Shown here: piece after piece, positions 12,187-21,003 of the stretch
How the letters are laid out: every line of letters starts with the position of its first letter
Position numbering within the stretch: position 1 is the first letter of the stretch
Assembly (NCBI GenBank): GCA_048013815.1
Contig: CM106586.1
Coordinates: forward strand, 2,728,001 to 2,792,000
DNA: 64,000 nucleotides
Source of the DNA: Setoptus koraiensis
Lineage: Eukaryota > Arthropoda
Reading direction: 5' to 3'
Notes under the pieces: model-generated
Database searches by the model: none
Told to the model about the DNA's origin: nothing
The model's input: the letters and a program-made list of their open reading frames with translations, nothing else
Translations under genes and position numbers: made by a program

Positions 12187-12555
12187 AACTAGTGCTGGGC
12201 GTGAGTAGCACAGTTACGGTTAAACTGGGTGACAGAAGTTGCAACTGAATATGAATGATTACTACTCAAAGAAGGTTGCGTGTGATCTAAACATTAGATG
12301 AATATTATATCTGAGGGTAAGATGTTTACCAGATGAATCGAGCGTAGCAGGAGAATGGATGCAAACAATCGTTATTATTTACACAGGGAGATGATTTGTA
12401 GATAACTAAGATATTTAATAATTGGGCATAGTAGAATAGTATGGACAGATCCCAACGAGGAAAATAATTTGATAATGATGACGATGCGTAATGAAGACAT
12501 AGCGAAGAATGGAAAGAGAAACAGGAACAATTTCAAACAGATGAGATGCTTTGTG

Positions 12556-12772
12556 CAAGTTTTCACGAAATTCTAGGGGTGAGAACATATCCAGGAATCA
12601 CGATATTCACATGAACATGGGTGTTCGAAGATTTGTGATGCTGCGAAAACGGGGAATAAACTTTTGATCAAACTTGCACAGATTGACTAGTATTTCATTA
12701 GATATCTGTGCGAGTTTCCGCGAAAATTTAGTGGTGAGAACATGTTCAGAAATTACAATATTCACATGGACT
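12556..12772 (+). repeat. Direct duplication, about 154-bp interval
   Basis: Two related blocks (near 12557 and 12711) share GTGAGAACAT and ATATTCACATG in the same order. Each lies beside an ACTTGCACAGATTG-like segment, which recurs near 18878 and 19065. The rest of 12190-13300 shows nothing recognisable. Confidence 0.5.
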
Positions 12773-13302
12773 GATTTCATCAAGGATCAGCCAGTCCGCG
12801 CATGTAGTGAATGATAGGACGAGTCAGTTCTAGCCTTCCCTCTACCAGTTATCCTCCAGTTTCTGGTCTGGTTTTCGAAAGACTAGTCCTTGCGGTTAGA
12901 ATCAGGACAAGATAGTCTCTCTAGTGAACAAAGACCTCAGCAGAAAAGGCAATTAAATATGTGTATGTGAATCTGTACAATGTGTGGTATGGCGCGCGCT
13001 TGTCGCGCCTAGCCGTGCTCCACATTGATGTAATGTTGTTGTGTGCGCATATACTCTTATGCGCTGTTGCATCGAGTGTCATGCACACAACAACATCACA
13101 TTCAAGGCATCTAAAAGGGAAGAGTTCTTTGAAAACTACACACATCAAATAAATGATCGACATATACTAAATATAGCACGAGCATGAGTTGTTGGTGAAT
13201 CAACAGAACCTTAATGATCAAGTCAAAGTGCTACAAATAATGACTCACCAACACTCTGCTCAGTTAGCCTGCTTAGTCCAATTTGATCAATGGTTGATTG
13301 AT

Positions 13303-13488
13303 GTTAAAGTATCTAAACATTACACATGTTAACTCTATGGAGATTTGAGTCTCTCGATTACCATGTTAAAGCATATAAACATTACACATGTTTACTCTAT
13401 GGAGATTTGAGTCTCTCAATTCCCGTGTTAAAGTATCTAAACATTACATATGTTAACCCTATGGAGATTTGAGTCTCTCAATTTCTTC
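13303..13488 (+). repeat. 62-bp tandem repeat, three units
   Basis: Three head-to-tail 62-bp units begin at 13303, 13365 and 13427, each starting GTTAAAG and containing TATGGAGATTTGAGTCTCTC. Start of a fourth unit is visible at 13489. There are no unique spacers, so this is a minisatellite rather than a CRISPR array. Confidence 0.9.
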
Positions 13489-13512
13489 GTTAAAGTTTTC
13501 AAGAAAAAAAAA

Positions 13513-13938
13513 TTGAAAAATTCATTCGAAAGCCACCAAATTCGCACTGTCGAACATTCTATCTAGTGTGCGATGATTGGCAATTTTATCTTGACAAACT
13601 TAGAAACTATGGCTGATTTTCGAAAATAAAATAGTGCATGAAAATGCGGATGCATCACAGCGATCAAGTATCGTTCAAATATAGATGCGAGTATGTGATA
13701 ACATGTCGGAGTTGAACATCTATGCCTGTCGAATCAGAGTAGCCGAAAAAATGACATAATAAATTCAAGTTCTTCAATTTCCTATCACAACGTGATACAC
13801 ATGTTGACCGACTACTCTGATCTGACAGGCATAGATGTTCATCTCTGACATGGTGTCACAAACTCGCATCCATATTCCAACGATACTCGTCTATCCAAAA
13901 AATTAAGCGCTCGAGATACTGACGGAATCAGTATCACT
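13513..13938 (+). mobile_element. Foldback element copy 1 (ends in terminus T2)
   Basis: The right part is an imperfect inverted repeat of about 80 bp per arm (13667-13745 against 13807-13886) around a loop of roughly 60 bp. It ends in the hairpin-tipped terminus T2 (13874-13938; palindrome GATACTGA / TCAGTATC). The whole block is nearly identical to 18366-18803. The copy at 17098-17290 shows that the left arm can also carry a terminus, so this copy seems to have lost its left end. It is non-coding. Confidence 0.7.
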
Positions 13939-13967
13939 GAACCGTTAATGCATATGAATCAAAGAAC

Positions 13968-14140
13968 AGACCAGAGAGATTAGAGAGATTAATACTCAAG
14001 CTACCGGAGAATTTTGAGTTCACACTAGCCATATCTAACATCACCGATAACATTACAACAGAAGAATTACGGAAGAAACAATCCAAATGCCCAGACTATG
14101 TATTTTCTATACCGGACAGCGAGTCATTCTCCATAGGTGA
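13968..14140 (+). mobile_element. Possible Ty1/Copia Gag fragment (fossil)
   Basis: A short stretch resembles the conserved part of Copia-type Gag, with an LPENFEFT-like motif followed by ITTEELRKK. It has the same orientation as the Copia reverse-transcriptase debris 2.5 kb to the right, so the two may be remnants of one element split by later insertions. It is short and broken, and the call is tentative. Confidence 0.35.
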
Positions 14141-14602
14141 TTAATATTACAGACACTGCCACTAACCTTATGACGAAGACTCGATTGGAGAGTACAGCTC
14201 CAGCCAGAATAAATCTCCAATCGGGTATATGTGGACTTCAGTTAGGTATTGAAAACGCAGTTCGTAACCTTTCCGCAGTGCCATAAGGAAAGGCTATGTC
14301 TACCATACATTCAAGCAGACTTCTGCCTCTGCGATCTGCCAGAAGCCGAATTCGAGGGAAACAGTCCCTCTGGAACCTTAAGTCTCGGGACTACAGCGCA
14401 ACAGTTAATGACCAAGGCCTCTTCTGTCCGCTGGATTTATCAAGACAGATATGCTCTAAAGGGAGTGGAGAAATGGTCGATTGTGTACCGCAACCACCGG
14501 TTGTGATTCGGCAAAGCCTATTGAATGCATTTTAGATCGAGGCAGACAACGTGTAACATTCCGTTTTTTAACCCCAACGTACGACACAAATACGAGGCTC
14601 GT

Positions 14603-15334
14603 TCATGCAAACTCAAACGAGACAATTCGCCTGATGCAAGATGGCTTGTTAAATAGATGTCCATGAGGCAGGATGATTTGAAATACAGTGGACGATACCA
14701 TAATGTAATAGAAATGCCCCTCTCTGTAAGCAATGATGCAGGAATATTGTTGATATCGGTCAGATGGGACCTTACCATTTTCCCACATCTTGAAGATTTT
14801 GCATCTAGACCCTTGGAGCCGTGACATATCAGGAAGAAATAAATCGTTCGTACAAGGATCGCCACGTGTCCTCTTTCCGCTGCCGAACCAACGAGGAGGT
14901 AGGAAACTGGTAACATCTTGCCTGTACTGAAACTTCTCGGGAGAAATCTGACAACCAACTACCAGGCTGAATCCTTCTAGAAGATGATTTATAGGATCTA
15001 TCGGGTTTCCTTGTATCTCGTTGAATCGAGCCGGATGCTTCTCGTAGTTGAAGTGATAGGGTTGAACATCATCCATGGAATTTTTAGATCGAGACGCTCC
15101 AGGCGAAGGATTGGGAGCTTCATCGCTGCTCTGGTCACTCTGCTCCTCAACATAAGAGTCAGAGGATACCTCGGCCTCCACGGCTTCCTTCTTCTTCCTT
15201 CCTTCAATATCAAAACCAGCCGTGCTCGCACGAGCTCGCTTTCTGGTCACTATATTAAGGCCACAATTTTTAATCACGCTAGCACCAGCTGGTTTGGTTT
15301 GTTGTTCCGCTCCTTCAACGATACTTGCCCACAC
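14603..15334 (-). CDS. Uncharacterised ORF beside terminus T3
   Basis: An open frame of 243 codons starts inside terminus T3 and reads away from it. The predicted protein has a basic nuclear-localisation-like patch (TRKRARAS, GRKKK), an acidic Ser/Glu/Asp-rich stretch around residues 55-80, and a mixed globular-looking segment with aromatic residues (residues 90-200). I do not recognise the family. Its position between element ends makes an origin in a mobile element more likely than a host gene. The real start may be elsewhere. Confidence 0.3.
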   Translation of the reverse strand: MWASIVEGAEQQTKPAGASVIKNCGLNIVTRKRARASTAGFDIEGRKKKEAVEAEVSSDSYVEEQSDQSSDEAPNPSPGASRSKNSMDDVQPYHFNYEKHPARFNEIQGNPIDPINHLLEGFSLVVGCQISPEKFQYRQDVTSFLPPRWFGSGKRTRGDPCTNDLFLPDMSRLQGSRCKIFKMWENGKVPSDRYQQYSCIIAYREGHFYYIMVSSTVFQIILPHGHLFNKPSCIRRIVSFEFA

Positions 15335-15377
15335 GAAAAATTAAGCTCTCGAAATACTGATTTGATCAGTATTACTT
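15311..15377 (+). repeat. Hairpin-tipped terminus, copy T3
   Basis: Same organisation as T1: ACGATACTTGCCC, short A-run, AATTAAGCTCTCGA, palindrome AATACTGAT / ATCAGTATT and a final ACTTG. A minus-strand membrane-protein-like fossil abuts its outer side, as at T1. Confidence 0.7.
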
Positions 15378-15383
15378 GTCATT

Positions 15384-16103
15384 TCATCTTGTTGGGTCTG
15401 TCGTAATACTTTCGGCTCTTGCCCTAGTAGTCGCCTTCGGACGCCTCGGTGCTTCTGCCACTCGTGGTGTTTCGGTTTGTATCGTCACCTCTTGCAACTC
15501 GACTGGTTCGTTGCGTTTTAGGCCGTTGTATTTCACCCATAGTATGATTATCACGGTCTCCACTGTCATTACGGTTGCTCCGATTACTTCTAAGATTGAC
15601 ATTGTACCTGACGGAGTGTCTTCATCGTGCAGCTTTGTAGTATCTGGTGCCAACCGAGTGGTTGCCGTTATATTGATGAGCTCGGATATTTTGACCATCA
15701 TTTTCACCGTATCCTCTAGGTGTGAGCTAACGCGTAACAAAGTCGTCCATTTGGGGTCGATGATGTCGTTCTCGTACTTGGTGTTGAATTGATTGGCAAC
15801 TGTCGCCCATGAATGGTGTTTGGTGGTCCATTCTAGCTCGGGTTTAACACTGAACACAAACGGCGGGCATTTCTTTTCTTGTCCATTTATTTTGATTGTC
15901 TTGCCCATACAATAGATATAGACCTTATTTTTGGTTGTTTTTACCTCCTTCTTTGGATCTTTATGATTGAGGTTGGGGTAGCATGCCATGTATTGCCATT
16001 GATCGAGTTTAGAGGAGTATCCTCTCTCGCTAAAATTGGCGTTTAAGTACGAGTCCACCGTCAATTCGGGCAGGGACGTTATGCAATTAGAGGATGAATT
16101 CAC
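15384..16103 (-). mobile_element. Membrane-anchored protein ORF of a virus-like element (fossil)
   Basis: A 239-codon minus-strand frame with several Cys residues in the first half, an Asn-linked glycosylation-type site (NIT), one hydrophobic helix near residues 165-190 followed by Lys/Arg, and a basic tail. This matches the C-terminal part of a type I envelope-like glycoprotein, but no family motif is recognisable. It ends at terminus T3. It resembles the 9680-10862 region in orientation and position relative to the hairpin terminus. It looks like a partial copy; whether anything upstream survives is not clear. Confidence 0.35.
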
Positions 16104-16177
16104 TAGTTTGTGAGTACTGCCTTTATAATTGCTTAAGCAAGGCCTTCCTGTGAGGAGGATCCGTTTTGGATAGATAA

Positions 16178-17024
16178 TTGCCTGTTAGTCAAGGTGCTGC
16201 CGGATCTGTCACCAATCAGCTATCTGTGTTCGCTCCTATTGGAAATACACCTGTGATAAACTTGCAATTTGAAGCTATAGGAGCTATGGACCTCAATGAT
16301 TCTAATGGAGTGCAATCTCCAGTAGTTGAGCAACCAGTTCCAACGCAAACCATTGGTCAGTCGGTTTCTAGGCAACCTGTCGAGCCACCTGCTCCAGTAA
16401 TTGCTGCAAGTACAACTCAGAGTGACATACCTGCTCCTGCTGCAGCATCTCATGAGAAGAACAGGAGGCAGACAAAACCAACTAAGATGAAGAAGGTCAA
16501 AACATCCAACACTCTGTCTAATGAGTCTAACTGAAACTTAAGCACAAGCTATAAATTGTGAAGAAAGCTCAAGTTGGATAACTGCAATTAATGAAGAAAT
16601 CCGATCTTTAGAAGACAACCAAACTTGGCTCCATAACTGAGTTGCCACACGGTTGGAAGTCCATTAGCACTCGCTGGATATTCAAACGTGAAACTCTGCC
16701 TGGCGGATAACTCGACAGATTCACGGCGCGATTAGTAGCGCGTGGATCTGGCCAACGCTATTTAATAGACTTCTCAGAAACCTACTCTCCCGTAGTAAGA
16801 CATGACACTATTCGTTTATTCTTCGCCATCGTGGTATTTTTCGGCTTAGACCTACTAGAATTTGATATAACTACGGCTTTTCTAAATGAGGAATTGAGTG
16901 ACGAGATATATTCATTACCGCCCGAAGGCAAACAATGTCCCAAAAATAAAGTATTGAAACTGCGTCGAGCAAATGGACTGAAACCAACAACCAACCAACC
17001 ATCCAACAAACGGCGCACAGAATA
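16178..17024 (+). mobile_element. Ty1/Copia reverse-transcriptase fragment (fossil)
   Basis: The right half contains hallmark motifs of the Copia reverse transcriptase (RVT_2): RLVARGSGQ, ETYSPVVRHDTIR, DITTAFLNEEL and EIYSLPPEGK, in the usual order and spacing. The left half (16178-16534) is a Pro/Gln/Ser-rich frame like the linker that precedes this domain. The copy is broken several times; integrase, protease and LTRs are not seen. On the right it gives way to terminus T4. Confidence 0.8.
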
Positions 17025-17097
17025 ACATGCATTTTCCCATAGAGTGTGGCGCCCCCTGAGCACCAGAGAAACCAGAATATCCCGCGAACCAGGAAAA

Positions 17098-17290
17098 CAA
17101 GTAACACTGATTCTATCAGTATCTCGAGCGCTTAATTTTTTGGATAGACGAGTATCGTTGGAATATAGATGCGAGTATGTGACAACATGTCGGAGATAAT
17201 ATCTAAGCCTGCCAAATCAGAGTAGCCGAAAAGATGACAGAATAAATACAAGTTCTCCAAATTTCTATCGCAGCATGATACACATGTTGA
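17098..17290 (-). mobile_element. Foldback element fragment with terminus T4
   Basis: The terminus is in inverse orientation (complement of ACTTGTT, a hairpin GATACTGAT / ATCAGTGTT, then the AATTAAGCGCTCGA core). It is followed directly by the same arm-plus-loop text seen at 13675-13810. It therefore supplies the left end missing from the two longer copies and shows that the family has termini at both sides. The right arm is missing here. Confidence 0.65.
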
Positions 17291-17374
17291 TTTCTTGCGT
17301 ACGATTCTAATAGTAATCCGCAATGAGTAATTAAGTTAGACACACCAATTAGTCAATGGCGCACACTTTGATAT

Positions 17375-18135
17375 AGTGGATCAATTTTGAATCTCGAAGT
17401 TCGAGATGTGACCATCGATCTCCGAATTATTACCACCAAACTTCGGAATGTGACAATCGAACATTGACCACGGAACTCTGACCATCGAACTCCGACAGAG
17501 CAGCTGAAAATCTCATCAGGGATTCGAATTTTCAATTTAGAATTTCGAACTTCGAAATGTGACCATCGAACTTCGAATTGTCGCCACCGAACTTCGAATT
17601 GTGACCATCGAACTCTGTACAAGCACCTGAAACTAGTATCGGAAATCCGAATTTTCAATTTCCGAATTTCGAAGTTCGAATTGTGACCACCGAACTCTGA
17701 CCACCGAACACTGAACCACAAACATTGACGGAGCAGATGGAACTATCATCAGAAATTCAAATTTTCGAATTTCGAAGTTCGAAGTTCGATTTGCTACCAT
17801 CGAACTCTGACCGTCGAACATCGAACGAGCAGATGAAACTGTCAACAGAAATTCGAATTTTCAATTTTCAATTTCGAAGTTCGAAATTCGAATTGACACC
17901 ATCGAACTCTGACCACGGAACTCTGACCATCGAACTTCGACGAAGCAGCTGAAACTATCATCAGAAAATCGAATTTTCAATTTCGAATTTCGAAGTTCGA
18001 AGTTCGAAATGTGACCACCGAACTCTGACCATGAAACTAAGAACACTGAACCACTAACTTCGAACTAGCAGCTGAAACTCCCATTAGAAATTCGAATTTT
18101 CAATTTTGAAGTTCGATTTGTCACCACCGAACTCC
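17375..18135. repeat. TTCGAA-rich degenerate satellite
   Basis: About six degenerate units of roughly 100-125 bp, each with an AGCAGCTGAAACT-like block (near 17501, 17626, 17736, 17832, 17947, 18068), then an AT-rich block of AATTCGAA/GAAGTTCGAA, then a GACCATCGAACTCTGACC-like block. Very high density of the palindromes TTCGAA and AATT. The apparent ORFs here (17353-18046) are by-products. Confidence 0.85.
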
Positions 18136-18365
18136 TCACAAATTCGACCTAGTCAAATCTACATAAGATCGCATACGAAATATTTTCGAGTGAAGCGATA
18201 ATAGACCAAGTCGAATCTACATAGGAATACATGTGCAATCTCTAGTAGGAATCTCACAAATTTGACTAAGTCAAACCTCCATAGGATTACATAGTCACGT
18301 GAATAAACGTATCTGCCAGAACCACATCAATAGCAGCTTAATTAAAATTAAGCGCCAAAAAAAGA

Positions 18366-18803
18366 TTGGAAAATTCATTCGAAAGCCACCAAATTCGCAC
18401 TGTCGAACAGTCTATCTATGGCTATCTAGTGTGCGAAAATTGGCAATTTTATCTTGACAAACTTGGAAACTATGGCTGATTTTCGAAAATAAAATAGTGC
18501 ATGAAAATGCGGATGCATCATAGCGATCAAGTATCGTTCAAATATAGATGCGAGTATGTGATAACATGTCGGAGTTGAACATCTATGCCTGTCGAATCAG
18601 AGTAGCCGAAAAGATGACATAATAAATACAAGTTCTTCAAATTCCTATCACAACGTGATACACATGTTGACCGACTACTCTGATCTGACAGGCATAGATG
18701 TTCATCTCTGACATGGTGTCACAAACTCGCATCCATATTCCAACGATACTCGTCTATCCAAAAAATTAAGCGCTCGAGATACTGACGGAATCAGTATCAC
18801 TTG
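18366..18803 (+). mobile_element. Foldback element copy 2 (ends in terminus T5)
   Basis: Near-identical direct copy of 13513-13938, with a small extra segment (TCTATGGCTATC) near 18415 and few substitutions. It ends in terminus T5 (18736-18803; GATACTGA / TCAGTATC, then ACTTG). High identity between the two copies 4.9 kb apart suggests recent activity or a local segmental event. Confidence 0.75.
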
Positions 18804-19099
18804 TTCAAGTTAATGATTCAAGATGTGGAGATAGTTTCTTGCGAAGTAATGAGTGGCAGACATCAAAAATTGATTAGACTTGCACAGATTGTGAATGGCA
18901 CTGTGCTAGCTGTCTTCAGAAAGTCTCAAGAACTTATTCTGGTGAGAACAGTTTCAAAAATGCCACGTACTGTATGGGCATATCTTACCAGATATCACAT
19001 ACATTATATGAGCTCACATGATCCAGAATGGCCTATAGAACCAATACTAGAAACACAAAATTGATTAGACTTGCACATATTGTGTATGGCACAGCCCTA

Positions 19100-19545
19100 C
19101 ATTAGTGATGTTAGCTGAGCTGAGCTGAGGCTGATTCTTCAGCTCTCAAATTCAGCTCAGCTCAGCTGAGTCACCTGAGCTGAACAGTACTCAGCTCAGC
19201 TATCCAGCAGAGCTGAGCAGTACTCAGCTGTGCCAGAGAGCTGAGCTGAACAGTATTCAGCTCTGCTGCATAGCTGAGCTGAGCTGAGCTGAGCTGAGCT
19301 GAGCTGAGCTGAGCTGAGCTGAGCTGAACTGAGCTGAGCTGAGCTGAGCTGAGTTGAGCTGAGTTGAGCTGAGCGTAGAGATAGAAAATTCACGTGTTAA
19401 TCGACCTCTATATAGCAAATCCTATCTCTACGCTCAGCTCAGCTCAGCTATCCAGCAGAGCTGGATACTGTTCAGCTCAGCTCTTTGGCACAGCTGAGTA
19501 CTGCTCAGCCTAGCTCCAGAGCTGAGCTGAGTACTGCTCAGGTGG
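19100..19545. repeat. (GAGCT)n array with flanking inverted repeat
   Basis: A pentanucleotide array, purest at 19270-19375, made of overlapping AGCT palindromes. Its right end (GCTGAGCGTAGAGATAG near 19370) is mirrored by CTATCTCTACGCTCAGC near 19430, and the flanks also carry opposed copies of CAGCTATCCAGCAGAGCTG. The whole block could fold into one large cruciform. Nothing recognisable lies at 19560-19940. Confidence 0.85.
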
Positions 19546-19943
19546 ACGAACTTTCGAGTCTCGAGCTTGAGTGTACCTCCCACCTCCCAAGAACATTCCA
19601 GCCTACACTCACTTAGCAATGATAATACTAGTGCTAATGTTTGCAAGCACACAGCGCTCGACTCTAGAGATCGGAAACTGTGAATATCCACAAATAAATC
19701 GGTACGTGAATATTCACTGGCATACAAAGTCTGACTATTCACAAGCACACAGCGCGTGAATCACCATAGCACAATTGGTAAATATCCTGTGAAATCCACC
19801 ATCATACCGTGTGTGGATATTTGTGCGTGATCTTCAGGATCGCGTAATTTATTCATCTTTTTCCGATGCTCCTCCTGGACAGCCGATTTGTGCACAAAAC
19901 CAGCGGTGGACAATCTCGTTGTTCTTGTTCGCTTCATATCCAT

Positions 19944-19976
19944 CTAATTTTTTTGTGTGGACGAGTATCGTTGGAA
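19944..19976 (-). repeat. Truncated terminus T6 beside the helicase
   Basis: The complement reads CCAACGATACTCGTCCACAC followed by an A-run and TTAG, matching the inner half of T1-T5 without the hairpin tip. It lies about 65 bp downstream of the helicase fragment, in the same orientation, as a 3' end would. Confidence 0.55.
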
Positions 19977-20039
19977 GATTCGGAGGAGTTTATGACTACC
20001 GTGGCTGTAGCTTTCTGTGTGCTGAGGAAGTGGAGTGAC

Positions 20040-20503
20040 TTAAGTCTCAATCAAGCTGAAGCTTACTGTGTATGGTGGAAGTTGATTTAATTTGCCAACG
20101 CAAATTACAGATATACCACCGAACGGTAATGGATTTTCCATGATTTGTTTCAATCTTTCATCAACCTGTTTAAACAAATTGAGTCCCACCATCGAAATTT
20201 CATCGATTATCAGTACTCTCAATTTTGAGAATCGAACCTGAAAATCCTGTAAGGTGGAAGAATTCAAAGGTATCAATTTCTCACGATTCCTCTTATTTTG
20301 ATTAACAGGAAACCTGAAAAGACTATGAAGAGTGTTTCCAGAAACGTTGTACGCGGCCTTTCCCGTGAATGCGCAAGTTATAACAGTTAAATCATCAGTG
20401 TCAAATTCAAAATTTTGTCCAATTAACCTCATTCCTGTTAATTGTATAGTTCTAAATTTATCTAGTTTATTTCTCACAGTACAGCTTTCACCGTGCTATT
20501 TTT
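20040..20503 (-). pseudogene. Pif1-type helicase fragment (Helitron-like), cut by gap
   Basis: The minus-strand frame carries helicase motifs of the Pif1/RecD-like family found in Helitron RepHel proteins: TGKAAYNVSGNTLHSLF (motif Ia-like), LIIDEISMVG (Walker B) and PFGGISVICVGKLNQLPP (motif III, where the usual acidic residue of GDxxQLPP is Lys). The Walker A motif would fall in or at the edge of the assembly gap, where the remnant KNSTVKAVL is just visible in a different frame. The piece stops soon after motif III, so the rest of the helicase is absent. It is not expected to be functional. Terminus T6 follows on the same strand, which links this gene tentatively to the hairpin-terminus family. 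Confidence 0.7.
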
Positions 20504-21003
20504 NNNNNNNNNNNNNNNNNNNNNNNNNNNNNNNNNNNNNNNNNNNNNNNNNNNNNNNNNNNNNNNNNNNNNNNNNNNNNNNNNNNNNNNNNNNNNNNNN
20601 NNNNNNNNNNNNNNNNNNNNNNNNNNNNNNNNNNNNNNNNNNNNNNNNNNNNNNNNNNNNNNNNNNNNNNNNNNNNNNNNNNNNNNNNNNNNNNNNNNNN
20701 NNNNNNNNNNNNNNNNNNNNNNNNNNNNNNNNNNNNNNNNNNNNNNNNNNNNNNNNNNNNNNNNNNNNNNNNNNNNNNNNNNNNNNNNNNNNNNNNNNNN
20801 NNNNNNNNNNNNNNNNNNNNNNNNNNNNNNNNNNNNNNNNNNNNNNNNNNNNNNNNNNNNNNNNNNNNNNNNNNNNNNNNNNNNNNNNNNNNNNNNNNNN
20901 NNNNNNNNNNNNNNNNNNNNNNNNNNNNNNNNNNNNNNNNNNNNNNNNNNNNNNNNNNNNNNNNNNNNNNNNNNNNNNNNNNNNNNNNNNNNNNNNNNNN
21001 NNN
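20504..21003. other. Assembly gap (500 N)
   Basis: Exactly 500 unresolved bases, a round number typical of a scaffold join of unknown length. Coding frames drawn through it are artefacts. It truncates both the helicase fragment on its left and the MULE transposase on its right. Confidence 0.99.

Noticed and set aside
13303-13500. Possible CRISPR-like array
   Set aside because: Units are contiguous without unique spacers and the context is eukaryotic.
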